Of a stretch of DNA of 64,000 nucleotides, positions 1-10,170 are shown piece after piece. The DNA is taken from NCBI GenBank assembly GCA_942490645.1, contig CALNXN010000007.1, forward strand, positions 1 to 64,000, in the 5' to 3' direction. The stretch is from CALNXN01 sp942490645 (GTDB lineage Bacteria > Pseudomonadota > Alphaproteobacteria > Rhodobacterales > Rhodobacteraceae). The notes under the pieces are model-generated. The model had not been told where the DNA came from. It worked only from the letters and a program-made list of their open reading frames with translations, and made no database searches. Position numbers and translations under genes: made by a program. Position 1 is the stretch's first letter, and every line of letters starts with the position of its first letter.

Positions 1-87
1 AGATCCGATTGCGGCACGACCTACATGATGAACTCATATCCGCCTGCGGTTCAAGACTGGATCAACCGCAAGAAGGACGGGTCGTAG
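1..87 (+). CDS. C-terminal fragment of an unidentified protein
   Basis: The first frame is open from the window edge to a TAG at 85-87 and gives 28 residues, starting RSDCGTTYMMNSYPP and ending in a basic tail. The gene begins outside the window. I do not recognise the family, and a chance open frame of this length is possible. Confidence 0.25.
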   Translation, partial: RSDCGTTYMMNSYPPAVQDWINRKKDGS

Positions 88-442
88 CCGCGATCGAAGA
101 CGGACCGTTTCGAGTCCGTTACCGCGAATGCGGTCAAGAAGGCGTCCTAGCTGCCTCGCCCGACCTCGTCGACGATGCGGGGCGCGACGCGGCTGGAAGC
201 CTGAACGCTGCTCTCCTACTGTCCGAAATGGCCGGATTGCGACCTTCGCTGTGCCAAGGTCGGTCAAAAAACGTGCGCAGCGATGACGCAACGTCAATGA
301 TGCCGCGCAGCAATCCCGTGGCTACATGAAATTTTTTTCACGCCGCGCGAACACAATTGCGCTCAAAGCGTTGCTCTAAGAGGCATGAGAGGGTTCCCTC
401 GGCGGCGCCTTCCGCTTCTTTATCGGGATCAAGGAGGAAGTC
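88..442. other. Gap with no recognisable gene
   Basis: About 355 bases. Short open frames exist on both strands but none has family-like sequence. An AAGGAGG-like ribosome binding site at about 430-436 (aaggaggaag) serves the DUF1428 gene starting at 443. Confidence 0.4.
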
Positions 443-815
443 ATGAGCTACGTCGTTGGCTTCGTTGTGCCGGTGCCGAAGAAGAACCTTGCCGGCTATC
501 AAAAGATCGCCCGCAAGGCCGGAACCATCTGGAAGGACCACGGCGCCCTCGAATACATCGAGTGCGTCGCCGACGACGTGAAGAGCGGCAAGCTCCACAT
601 CGTTCCGCAGAGCGTGAAGCTCAAGGCCGGCGAGGAAATCGTGGTGTTCTCATGGGATCCTCTACAAGTCGCGAAAACACCGCGGCAGCGTCAACTATAA
701 GGTGATGAAAGACCCGCGCATGCCAAGTCTGATGATGGATGCCAAGTCCATGCCGTTCGACTTCCCGGCGCATGTTCTACGGCGAGCTCAAGACCCTCGT
801 CGATCCGCAGCTTAG
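443..815 (+). pseudogene. DUF1428 (YbaA-like) family protein, frameshifted
   Basis: The start MSYVVGFVVPVPKKNLAGYQ, then CVADDV and KSGKL, match the DUF1428 family, small dimeric alpha-beta barrel proteins of unknown role. The frame is lost near 655, where one extra base in the W-I-L-Y-K region moves the rest into other frames; KVMKDPRMPSLMMDAKSMPF and MFYGELKTLVD, both family motifs, continue there. A strong AAGGAGG site sits 5-8 bases before the ATG. Intact motifs in successive frames point to sequence error more than real decay. The end is approximate. Confidence 0.6.
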
Positions 816-1286
816 CTTCGAACGCGAGCGGCCTCGTCAGCGGTCAGGATGCGGCCTTCGGGGGTGTACTTGTCGACCGCATCAGGCAGCGTCCGGGCCA
901 GCCGGGAAAGCAGTTCCTCCCGGGACAGGCCGGTCTGTTGGCCAATTTTTCCAGGACATCGGAACCGATGGCGCGTTCGAGTTGGTCGGGCGGCGATCGG
1001 CTTGTTGGGTCCGTTGTTGATCCACGACTCCGCAGCAGCGCCTGGCCATTCTGCTTGAAGCGCTCGAGCAGGTCGCCGAGCCCGCCGCTCACGACGGTTC
1101 CGGCGCTCGATCCGCCCAGCAGTCACCAGGTTGCCGAGCAGCACTCCTCGAGGTACTTGGCCCCATCGCCCTTGCCGCCTTTTTTCTCCCAGTCCGTAGC
1201 GTCTCGGCGAGCTTCTCCCTGTTCTGATAGCCCGCTACCGCGAGCAGTCCCAGCAGCGCCATCATCGACGGCATTCCTCGACCCAT
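812..1286 (-). pseudogene. YidB-like (DUF937) protein, frameshifted
   Basis: The minus strand starts at an ATG with MGRGMPSMMALLGLLAVAGY. Later frames give GGLGDLLERFKQNG, SWINNGPNKPIA, QLERAIGSDVLEKLA, LSREELLSRLARTLPDAVDK and TPEGRI, the usual order in YidB/DUF937 proteins. At least three frame changes are needed to read it through. DUF937 proteins are small cytoplasmic proteins of unclear function. It ends at the TAA at 812-814, tail to tail with the DUF1428 gene. Confidence 0.6.
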
Positions 1287-1569
1287 CTTGGTTCTCCTTC
1301 ACATGAAACATCGCACCAAGTCGCGAAACCCGACGCCACCCGAATTTGTTCCGCAACGAGGCCTGGAGCATGTTCGGAGAAGAAGTGTGCGCACTTTCCG
1401 ATAAGTATGCTCAAGTATTGGAATCTGGCACTGGATTTCTTATCGGCGAAGTAGATTCCTTCGCGGAAACGGCCCGCTAGTGTATCGTCCAATTAGACCA
1501 AGTATGTGGCCTGGATGTGACAGGCCGGGCTTAACTACGTGAACGAGCCGGCAGCGAGGGAAAGTCAAC

Positions 1570-1832
1570 ATGGGCATCATCTGGACCATCATCATCGGTT
1601 TGATCGCCAGGATCATCGCCAAATTCATCGCCGCGGGCAGCACAACAGGCCTTCCAGTTCAGCAATGACCACGATCCTCGGCATCGTCGGCGCGATTGTC
1701 GCGACCTATCTCGGCCAGTTGATCGGCTGGTATGGGTGGGAGAAGGTGCAGGCCTGATCCCGGCGCGCGGTGGTCGGTGCGATCATCGTTCTCGCCGTAT
1801 GGGGCGCGATCGCCAGGCGCAGCGCAAGTTGA
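1570..1832 (+). pseudogene. GlsB/YeaQ/YmgE-type small membrane protein, frameshifted
   Basis: The ATG at 1570 begins MGIIWTIIIGLIARIIAKFI, the first glycine-rich membrane segment of the transglycosylase-associated (GlsB/YeaQ/YmgE) stress family. After an indel near 1650 a second frame gives TTILGIVGAIVATYLGQLIGW and a third gives IVLAVWGAIARRS before TGA at about 1832. Three membrane segments in an approximately 85-residue protein fit the family. Function is poorly known and linked to stress. Confidence 0.65.
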
Positions 1833-1878
1833 CGGCGTCCCATAGCGCAATCTCGCCGCGGGCCAGTCGGCGGTTGAC

Positions 1879-3268
1879 CTAGACCGGCATTTCGGGCTTC
1901 GTGCGCGTCGAGGAATATGTGCAGCACGCTCGGTGGACGTGCATTCGCCGCGAGCCAATGTCCCTCCCGAAGGTCAGGGAGGCAAACGCCCGGACATGGG
2001 CGCGCCGGGAGCCATTGTAGGCGCAGACGATTGCAGCCGGTTTCATGGCCGCGTAGCGGGCCTTGTCGGCTGGCGAAGAATTTCGCCAAGGTCCACGAAG
2101 TCCGCGGTGATCGCCGCGGTACCTACTGTAGCCCCTCCCGGAACAGCTCCCCCTGCCAGCAGGCCATGCTGCCGATGGCGCCGATGATGCGTCGGCGCGG
2201 CCACCTCGGCGTCGGCCGCGGTGCAATCCGGCGAAGCAGCGCGAATTCGTCGCCGCCGAGGCGCGCCAGTACCTGATTGCCCGTGCAGCAGGAAATGATA
2301 GCCGCGACCTCGACCAGCACGGCATCTCCGCCGCGTGGCCGCCCCGGTCGTTGACCGCCTTGAAGCCAGTCGAGATCGATGAAACAAAGCGCGTGCGACC
2401 GACCTTCGGCGCGTGCCACGTGGACTACGTTGTTGAGCCTGCCGAGAAGTTGCCGGTGGCCAATCCGGTCGACTCGTCGTGGAGCGCGCAATGGGCGATT
2501 TTCTTCTCCGCGGCGCGGGCGTCGCTGACATCATTGAACACGATCACCGAGCCGGCAATGTCGTTGCCCGACGCCGCGACAGGCGCCACCGGCAAGCCGA
2601 TGTCGCAGATGCCGCCAGGGCCGGGTGAGCAGCAATACGCCCGCTCCCGAATGTGGCGCGTGCCCAGGCTCGAGGCATTGGCGCACTGGATCGACCACCA
2701 GACGTCCTCCTCGACGAGGTCCGCTTCCGTAGCGGCTGGCCGGCCGCTTCACGAAGTCCACCGGTGAACAGTTCGGCAACCGGGTTCATGAATGTAATGA
2801 CGGCGATATCGGTGCATATCACGGCATCGGCCATCGAGCGCAGCGTAGTGGCGACGATTTTTCTCTTCGAGGGCGTTTTCAATCGACGCCTGCCGCGCCC
2901 GGCAGGTCGACGACATGGACGATGATGAATTGCGGCGTGGCGGAGATCTTGCCGGGCTGCAGCAGACCGCGGAAAGCGTCCACAGGATCGTCCCGTCCTG
3001 CGAAGGTGCGAACTCACCCGGTGGCTACCAGATCGTCGCGCAATGCGTGCAGATCATCGGCGTGGACCAGGTTCTCCAGTCGGAGCGCCGGCAACCACCA
3101 CGCCCATAGCCGGACATCGTGCACCGCGTTGGCGTTGGCATAGGTGCCGGCCGTAGTCGCGGCGATCAGGACGCCGATCCAGGTGCTGTCAATGCCGGCG
3201 AGGGCCGTTTCGCAATCGAAACCGCGAAGCGATTCGAGAAGCTGTACGCTCGCCGAGGCCATTGCCAA
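1879..3268 (-). pseudogene. PAS-GGDEF protein (putative diguanylate cyclase), multiply frameshifted
   Basis: Read on the minus strand, a PAS-like core (DAVICTDIAVITFMNPVAE) is visible around 2770-2850, followed by a linker and a GGDEF domain with CFIDLD near 2350-2380 and an intact GGDEF motif at 2243-2257. GGDEF proteins make cyclic di-GMP from two GTP. The final ADKARYAA stretch matches the end of GGDEF domains; no EAL domain follows. Frames change many times over 1.4 kb. The true start is uncertain: 3268 is only the most upstream ATG with family-like sequence after it. Confidence 0.6.
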
Positions 3269-3519
3269 GTATCGGCGGAAAAATTAAGGAGCTTCCGACG
3301 AGCTCGGCGGCAAGTTTATGAAAGACCGACTTGCCTGCGTTGAAAACGTGCTGAAACCTGTCGTTGTCGACGAACTTTTACAATTTCGCAACCTTGTTCA
3401 CCGATCTTGCGCCCCGGGGCAACCAAGAACCCACGCCCTCTTCGAGGGCGGGGGTTTGCCGGGTTGCTCCCGGACTTCGCGATCGAGTGCCCCGGCGAGA
3501 TTGGCTCTTCCCGCGAGCC

Positions 3520-4288
3520 GGCGCGCCGTCAATGCCCCAAGCAGCACCAGAAACTTCGGACGTTCCGGCAGCCCCGCCGCCGACGGTACCACCACAGGCG
3601 AGACCGCCATTTCCACCTGAAAATCGGCGCTGGCCGCGGCGATGAAGTGGGCAGGCGTCGCCGGCGAAAAGTGCACGCCGGGCGGCGATGCGCGCCCGCA
3701 GCTTCTTCGGCACTTCCAGCATGGCGGCCTGGGCCATGGTAGCCGCCGTCGACCGGCACCAGTACGACGTCGAGGGCCGGCCGACGGTGCGGAGGGTTTC
3801 GGGCGGGAGCAGGTGATGGAGATGACCGAGATGGCGTGCGCAACCCTGCCGGTTCGAAGATGAAGATGGAATTTCCGTCGCGGATGCGAATTGCGGCGGC
3901 GCTGCGGATGTCCGTGGTGACGTTCCGTATGCGGACATCTCCGACGGCCAGGTCATGGCGCGCCAGGCTGCCGTCCGGATTCAGCCGCGCAATACGTGCC
4001 GGATCGCCGGATCGGGCCGGTCGGTGAAGTGGGTGGGGTGGGCGCGGTTCATCGTCACCACGTCGGTGCCGCCGCCGGCATACCCCGCATAGTCGGTGGC
4101 GATCACCTCCCGGCACTCTCGATGAGGAAGGTGGAATGACCGATGAAAGGGTAAGCCCGAACCTCATCGGCCGTCGGCCTGCAGTGCAGCCGCGGCGAAA
4201 GCCCGGCCATTGCCGGACATTCTCCCGCCGCTTCGGCCCGCACCATGAAGGCGGACAGCGGCACCGTCATGACGAAAATCCGCAGCAT
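3520..4288 (-). pseudogene. Secreted MBL-fold metal-dependent hydrolase, frameshifted
   Basis: The minus strand starts MLRIFVMTVPLSAFMVRAEA, a signal peptide with AEA-like cleavage, followed by YPFIGHSTFLIES, the first beta strand and His motif of the UlaG-like metallo-beta-lactamase fold. Other frames hold TDYAGYAGGGTDVV, FEPAGL, DVVLVPVDGGY, MLEVLKKLRARI and MHFFSATPAHF, the usual order. It is probably periplasmic with an unknown substrate. At least five frame changes are needed. The downstream end is approximate. Confidence 0.55.
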
Positions 4289-4320
4289 CCCGCCAGTCCA
4301 GCCGCTTTCATTGTCATGGC

Positions 4321-4938
4321 CTATTCCTCCAGCACGATGAGATGATCGGGCAGCTCGACGCGGTTGCCCGCCGAGGCGGCGTGGCGTGCGAGAATTTCGC
4401 CGCAGCGGCCGACCGCCCGGCGAGGCCTTGGCCGAGCTTGCCCGAGCGGATATCGGCGGTCATGGCGGCTGCCAGGTCGTCCAGAACCGCCTGCTCGACT
4501 TTTTCCGCGATGCCCTTGTCGGCGATGACCTCGCGGTAGCGCTCTCCGCCAGCGCCACGAAGATGAGAACGCCGGTGCGGCCGCGGGTGGTGTGCAGTTC
4601 GCGGGCGAGGAACTGCTCGACTGCGGTGCGGTGGGCGTGTTGGCGCTTCAGCGCCCGGGCGTGACCGCGAAGCAGGAGGAACCGGATGCTGAGCACGAAA
4701 CTCAGGACTACGAACACGAACAGCTGCAGCGCGGTGTCGCCGCGGCCGGTCCGAGGGCCACAATAGAGCGGCACGGTGGAGAGCGCCACCAGTGCGGCCC
4801 ACACCAGCGGCACCCGCAGATATTCGCCGCAGGCCAGGGTCACGACCACGATGATTTCGCCCGCGGTCACCTCTCGGCTTTTTCGATCGCCGACTTGACC
4901 AGCTGCCGTTCGGCCTCCGTCAGCAGTTGCTGCGCCAT
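4321..4938 (-). pseudogene. TPM-domain membrane protein, frameshifted
   Basis: The frames together give VTAGEIIVVVTL near the start, two hydrophobic segments in the middle (VPLVWAALVALSTVPLY and LQLFVFVVLSFVLSI), then AVEQFLARELHTTRGRTGVLIFV, YREVIADKGI and DDLAAAMTADIRSGK, and end PDHLIVLEE at the TAG at 4321-4323. This is the TPM fold followed by the usual end of such proteins. The start codon at 4938 overlaps the stop of the next upstream TPM gene, so the two form an operon with lemA. Confidence 0.6.
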
Positions 4939-5685
4939 CTACCAGCCTCCCGATGCGCCGCCGCCCCGGAGCTGCCGCCGCCGCCCGAATAGCCCCCGCC
5001 GCCGCCGGGCCGGCCACCGCCACGATGAGCCGCTCAACCCGGCCCCCGCCACTGCCGCCTGCCGGCACGGTGCCGCCGCCGCCCAGGGCACGGTAGATCA
5101 CCCACAGGATCAGGATTATCAAGATAACGACGATCCAGATCATCAGCGGATCCATCGCTTCCGCGCGGGCCTCGGCCGCCACGTTCTGGCCTTCGCCCTT
5201 CAGCACCCTCTCGATCTGGTGGACACCCTCGGCGATGCCGCCGGCGAAGCTGCCCGGCGGAAAGCCGGCGCGATCGAATATTCGATGATCTTGGCGATGG
5301 CATCGGTGAGCGTTCCCTCGAGGCCGTAGCCGACCTCGATCGACATCTTGCGGTCAGTTGCCGCGACCAGCAGCAGCACGCCATCGTTGCGCGCCTCATC
5401 GCCGAGCCGCCAATGGCGGAGCAACTGGTTGCCGAAGTCGCGGATCTCGTAGCCCTGGAGGTTCAGCACGGTGGCGACCACCGGCTGGTGGCCGAGGGAT
5501 TGTTGAAATGCCGAAGCTCGCGGTCGAGATCGGCTTCTCTACGGCATCGATGATCTCCGCTTCATCGACCACGGGACCCGTCAGCGACGGGAATGCCGGC
5601 GCGGCGCGGGCGGCGCCGGCGATGACGAGCAGCACCGAAGCAGGGCTGCGGCAATCGCCCTGCCACTGCTTGAGGGCCCCGGCAT
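4939..5685 (-). pseudogene. YgcG-type TPM-domain protein with glycine-rich tail, frameshifted
   Basis: The TPM domain is seen as FPSLTGPVVDEAEIID, GYEIRDFGNQLLRHW, DGVLLLVAATDRKMSIEVG and GLEGTLTDAIAKIIE in changing frames. A membrane segment follows (WIVVILIILILWVIYRAL in one frame, about 5075-5130), then a glycine- and serine-rich tail. A hydrophobic signal region lies at the start. The layout signal peptide-TPM-membrane anchor-Gly-rich tail is typical of proteins coded beside LemA. Its stop overlaps the start of the second TPM gene. Confidence 0.6.
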
Positions 5686-5692
5686 GTGCGCC

Positions 5693-6343
5693 TCAGTTGC
5701 CCGTGGCGCCGCCGCCCGTGCCGAAATCAACCTGCGGCACGGTCATGTCGCACTGGCCTTCGATGGTGAAGGTCTGGGCTTCCTTGGCGTCCAGGATAAA
5801 GGAACGCCGCCCACCAGCGGCCGGGTATGGTCTTGGGCTCTGGTGTTGTAGACGCGGACGGCCCCGGTCTTGATCCCGGCGTGACACGGCGATGCGGTTC
5901 TCGGTGCCTTCGAGCTGCGACTGCAGCTGCAGGAAGTTCTGATTGGCCTTCAGATCGGGATATTGCTCAACGACCACCATGAGGCGCGACAGCGCGCTCG
6001 TCAGTTGCGCCTGGTTCTGTTCGAACGTCTTGAACGCGGCGGGGTCGGACAGGATCTCGGGGGACTCACGTTCATCTGCGATACCTTCGAACGCGCTTCG
6101 ATTACCGCTTGCAGCGTTTCTCGCTCGTGCGCGGCATAGCTCTGCACTGTCGCGATGAGGTTCGGCACCAGGTCGGCGCGACGCTGGTACTGGTTGAGCA
6201 CTTCGCTCCAGCCGGCTTTCATCTGTTCTTCATGGGTCAGGATCCGGTTGATGCCGCACCCGCGAACAACCCGCAATCACCGCGAGCACAAGAATGCGCA
6301 GGAGAGGCGATGGGCCCGACCGTGCTGCTGCAATCGGAAACAT
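5693..6343 (-). pseudogene. lemA: LemA family protein, frameshifted
   Basis: The minus strand gives a lipoprotein-like start (LRILVLAVIAGCS), then MKAGWSEVLNQYQRRADLVPN, LIATVQSYAAHERETLQAVIEAR, FEQNQAQLTSALSRL, VVVEQYPDLKANQNFLQLQ and LEGTENRIAVSR, which is the LemA four-helix bundle. The order lemA-TPM-TPM is a common bacterial neighbourhood. Two or more indels are present near 5880-6070. The biochemical role of LemA proteins is not settled. Confidence 0.7.
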
Positions 6344-6951
6344 GCAGATCATCCCTTACGCGGATTTGGCGGCCGACAATAGATCGTGCGGTGTGCAGAG
6401 TGAATACTGTCAGTGCCGGCCGGACCGGTCGTCGGCGTCAGTGAACGATCCTCCCGCCCTTTGTTGTTTGCGGGTTCCTGCCTAGCTGCCACCTGATGCG
6501 GGTCCCATGAAGATTCGAGTCGTGATACTCTCATCGCTTGGCGAGCTTTCGGGCACGTGAACCGGCTCCGCGAGATATGCGCGGCCTTGACCGCTGCTGA
6601 TCTACTGCCGGGGTTTCGGTTTGAGGAGTGAGTTTCCTTCGGGTGAAAATCCGCAACGTGGCATCTTCAAACCCCGGCAAATGCAGTTCTTGCTGTCGAT
6701 CAAGACAGTCTTCGATGTCATTCACCTGCCGCATCGCGATAAGGACCGGCCCGACCGGGACCGGCTTGTTCTGCGATTTGAACAGTTCATGAAGGCCGCG
6801 TAGCGCGCGAGCTTTCGTCTGCGCGGTCGGCATCGACTGAGCGGGGCCCGGACCCAGCAGGTCTGAAGGGTCTGAAACCGGTTGAACCTGATCGCATGCT
6901 GTAGTGTCTATCCATCGCCCAGAGGTGCGCGCCGGGAAAAATATCATCATC
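6344..6951. other. Gap with no recognisable gene
   Basis: About 600 bases. Open frames occur on both strands (for example a 60-residue frame at 6621-6803 plus) but none resembles a family I know. Given the indel density around it, a short damaged gene could be missed. Confidence 0.4.
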
Positions 6952-7721
6952 ATGATTGTCCTGTTCACCGATTTCGGGGTGCATGGCCCCTATACGGGTC
7001 AGATGAAGGCGGTGCTGCATCAGTGGGCGCCGGGCATACCCGTTGTCGACCTCTTCGCCGATGCTCCGGCCGGCAATCCCTTACCTTCGGCGTATCTGCT
7101 GGCGGCTTATGCCGTGTGGTTTGCTGCGGGAATCATCTTCCTCTGCGTCGTAGATCCCGGGCCGGCGGAACGCGGCCGGCCATCGTTCTCGAGGCCGCCG
7201 GCCGATGGTATGTCGGCCCTGGTAACGGCCTGTTCGAGCTCGTCCAGCGCCGTGCCGGAAGGACGCAGAGCTGGGACATCGACTGGAAACCGGAGCACCT
7301 ATCAGCCAGCTTCCACGGGCGCGATCTCTTCGCACCGGTCGCGGCGATGCTGGCTCGCGGCGAGCCGCCACCCGGCCGGGGTCGCAACGACGTCGCTGAT
7401 CGCCGGGAAGATTGGCCCGATGACCTCAGCGAGATCGTCTACGTCGATCACTTCGGCAACGCCATGACCGGCTCAGGAGCCGCCATGCTTTCGCGCAATG
7501 CCAGGACTTGTTGCCGCGGCAGGCAGGGTGCTGGAGGGCGCTAGGACCTTCAGCGATCGGCAACGAGGGGCTCCGCTTTATGGTACGCGAACTGCAAACG
7601 GGCTTGCCGAAATCGCCGTCAACCAGGGACGGGCGGACCGCGAGCTCGGTCTCGACAGTCGGTATGCCGGTGGAGATCGTCGCCCAGATCGAGGCGCAAT
7701 TCGTCCCCGGCGGAAGCCTGA
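6952..7721 (+). pseudogene. SAM hydroxide adenosyltransferase (SAM hydrolase) family, frameshifted
   Basis: The ATG at 6952 begins MIVLFTDFGVHGPYTGQMKAV, the N-terminal motif of the DUF62/fluorinase-like family, which mostly hydrolyses S-adenosylmethionine to adenosine and methionine. Other frames hold DLFADAPAG, YLLAAYAVWF, CVVDPG, WYVGPGNGLFELV, FHGRDLFAPVAA, YVDHFGNAMT and the late LAEIAVNQGRADRELGL. The order agrees with the family and only the frames change. The end is approximate. Confidence 0.65.
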
Positions 7722-7919
7722 TGCCAGCGAAGAAAAATCCGGCAGGCGCCCGCCGAAGCCGCAGCAGGCCGGCGGCGGCGGGCGACCGGGAACCAACGGC
7801 TTGCCGAGCAGACCCGCCGGATTCTCGGCAAGCACTACGCAAACAAATATCGGGTCCGGTGAATGGCGATCAGGCTGGCGGCGCAACGCCGCGGCCTACG
7901 CTCCGCGCAGTTCAGAGGT

Positions 7920-8106
7920 TCAGTCAGGCCCGATTTTCCCGCACAACATGACCGCGAGAACGGCGGCAACCGCCAGGCCGAACACGCTGACCCACGGAAT
8001 CACAGTCCCGCCCACCGTGACCTCCCATCCGAAAACGGCCACGCAAGACGTGCATGACGGCGATCAGCGCAAATATGGCAACAGCAATGGTCGTAAACGG
8101 TTTCAT
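7920..8106 (-). pseudogene. Small membrane protein of about 60 residues, frameshifted
   Basis: The minus strand starts MKPFTTIAVAIFALIAVMHVLR, one membrane segment. After one base change the second half reads as a further hydrophobic segment ending near the TGA at 7920-7922. Two-segment proteins of this kind are frequent in Proteobacteria and have no known function. Confidence 0.45.
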
Positions 8107-8197
8107 GTTCCGCCTGCCTCCGGTATAGGGCGCTCGGCTTTCGCCGGGTCGCCGATTGGGTGTTTACTCTCGTTGGACCATGGGTGCGGAGGAAAAG

Positions 8198-8957
8198 ATG
8201 CAACGCGAAGTGCTGCTCGCCGGCGAAGGCTGGGTGTCGGCGGCGACACACTACAAGGGTTTCGACCAGTTCGGCGGCGTCGCCTTCATCTGGGCGCTGA
8301 GCCGCTGGTGGCGGCGCTGAAGACAGCCCTTTCGAGCTCGACTACCTGCCCGCCCATGAAGCGGCGGAAAGTTTCCAGCAAGCCTCGAGGCGCTGCAAGC
8401 TTACGCGGCGGTGATCCTTTCCGACATCGGGTCGAACACGATCCTGCTCCATCCCGACGTGTGGCTGCGCTCGCAGACCTTTCCAAATCTCCGGCTTCTG
8501 AAACAGTGGGTCATGGGCGGCGGAGGCCTCGCCAAGCGATCGGCGGCTATTACAGTTTCCAGGGCATCGACGGTCGCGCCCGCTGGCGCAAGACGCCGAT
8601 CGAAGACGTGCTGCCTGTCACCTGCCTTGCCTATGACGACCGGATCGAGATGCCCGGCGCCACCCGGTGCTCAAGAACCCCGGCCATCCGATCGTGAAGG
8701 GCATCGGCACGCCCTGGCCGCGGTGCTCGGCGTCAACGAAGTGAGCGTCCGCAGCGACCGGCCGGTCGAACTGATCGCCGCTCTTGCCGATGAACAGGGC
8801 GGCCATCCCCTGCTGGTGGCCGGCGAGGCAGGCCAAGGCCGCACCGTCGCCTGGACCTCCGACATCGGGCCGCACTGGCTGTCGTCACAGTTCTGCGCGT
8901 GGGAAGGCTACGAGACCCTGTGGATCCAGATGCTCTGCGTGGCTCACGCGGAGATGA
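8198..8957 (+). pseudogene. Glutamine-amidotransferase-like (class I GATase fold) protein, frameshifted
   Basis: A GGAGG site precedes the ATG at 8198. The frames give REVLLAGEGWVSAATHYKGF, LEALQAYAAVILSDIGSNT, LLHPDVWLRSQTFPNLRLLK, GGYYSFQGIDGRARW, EDVLPVTCLAYDDRIE, VLGVNEV and HPLLVAGEAGQGRTVAWTSD. This is the uncharacterised GATase1-like family that keeps the fold. I see no classical Cys-His-Glu glutaminase triad, so catalytic amidotransferase activity should not be assumed. It runs into the minus-strand GNAT at its end. Confidence 0.55.
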
Positions 8958-9494
8958 CAATCGCCTTGCGCATAGGCACGAGCGGCACCGCGGTGCCGCC
9001 GCGATCATCGTTGAGGCGCCCGATCGCCTGATAGCCGCAGGCCCGATAGAGTGGCTCGCCGGCAAGTGTCGCCATGAGTTCGACCGCCCGGAACCCCTCC
9101 GCCCTGGCAGCCTCCTCGCACAGCGAAAGTATGAGCCGTCCGACGCCGCGGCGAGCGAACGCGGGATGGGTGTACATCGCGCGCACTCAGGCGCATCCCG
9201 CGCCGGGTCGAGCAGCGCTGCGTCGCGGCCGGAGCGGGCATCGCCGCCGTAGAGCGTGGCCCGGCGAGCCAGCCTGCCGCAGCCGGCGAGCGCACTGTCG
9301 TCTTCGACCACGAAATAGGTCTGATCGTCGATGATCTGGGTATCGAGCCCCATGAGCGCGCGATACGCCCTGATCTGTTGCTCGTCGAGAAACGCCTTCT
9401 GCAGTTCTCCGATCGCCGCCTCCATCAGGAGAGTCAGCGCCGGGACATCGTCGCGGCAGGCGAGCCGGTGCCGGAAAGGAACGAGCTGGTTCAT
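8944..9494 (-). pseudogene. GNAT family N-acetyltransferase, frameshifted
   Basis: Starting at the ATG at 9494 the minus strand gives MNQLVPFRHRLACRDDVPAL, then DDQTYFVVEDD, and after frame changes MRAMYTHPAFARRGVGRLIL, in which RRGVGR is the acetyl-CoA-binding loop of GNATs. AEGFRAVELMATLAGEPLYR and ACGYQAI follow. The last 80 residues are in one frame (8944-9186). The substrate is unknown. Confidence 0.65.
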
Positions 9495-9590
9495 TTCAGG
9501 TTGCCGGCCATGGCGGCACAGCAATCGCATTGCCGGCAGAGAGGCAATGGCCGCCCTTTTCATGGCTGAGGTACGGGCTATCAAGCGCCG

Positions 9591-10004
9591 ATGCCCCAGC
9601 CCGCCCTGAAGCCGGAATTGCGCCTCGACGCGCTCATCGCCGCCGCGAGGCGGGCGCTCAGGATCGAACGGTCCGCCCTCGACCAGCTCATCGGCGAACT
9701 TGACGGCGAGCTCCGGCTCAACGCTGGCCCGCGCCATCGACCTCATCGGCGCCGCCAAGGGCCGTGCCATCACTGCCGGCATCGGCAAGAGGCGGCCATA
9801 TCGCCCGCAAGATCGCCGCGACCCTCGCCTCGACCGGCACGCCCACCTATTTCGTGCACCCTGCCGAGGCGAGCCATGGCGATCTCGGCATGATCACCGC
9901 CGATGACGTGTTGCTGGTGCTGTCCAACTCGGGCAGATCGCCGGGCTCAAGGACCTGCCAACTATTCCCGGCGCTTCGCCATCCCGATCATCGCCATGAC
10001 GGTG
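9591..10004 (+). pseudogene. SIS-domain sugar-phosphate isomerase (KpsF/GutQ-like), frameshifted and cut off
   Basis: Frames from the ATG at 9591 give ARRALRIERSALDQLI, AIDLIGAAKGRAITAGIGK, GHIARKIAATLASTGTPTYFVHPAEASHGD and LGMITADDVLLVLSNSG, the N-terminal half of the SIS domain of arabinose-5-phosphate isomerases. Similarity runs to about RRFAIPIIAMT and then stops sharply near 10,005; no SIS sequence or CBS domains follow. The break coincides with the change from error-rich to clean sequence. Confidence 0.65.
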
Positions 10005-10170
10005 CAAGGCTGCAAGGGACCGGTGTGCGATGGGCAGGTGTGGACGCGCCTGCGGTGACAGCTTGCGCTTGACGGGCCGGGTGGCGAAGTGTTGTGCGCC
10101 AAACAGGCATGCAGCCGGGCGAACCAGCCAGTACGTTGCACCTGTCCTGCCAATCGCGCAGAGTGAAGAC

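Noticed and set aside
3378..3956. Long minus-strand open frame of 192 residues
   Set aside because: It is an out-of-frame shadow of the frameshifted MBL-fold gene, which shows family motifs in alternating frames.
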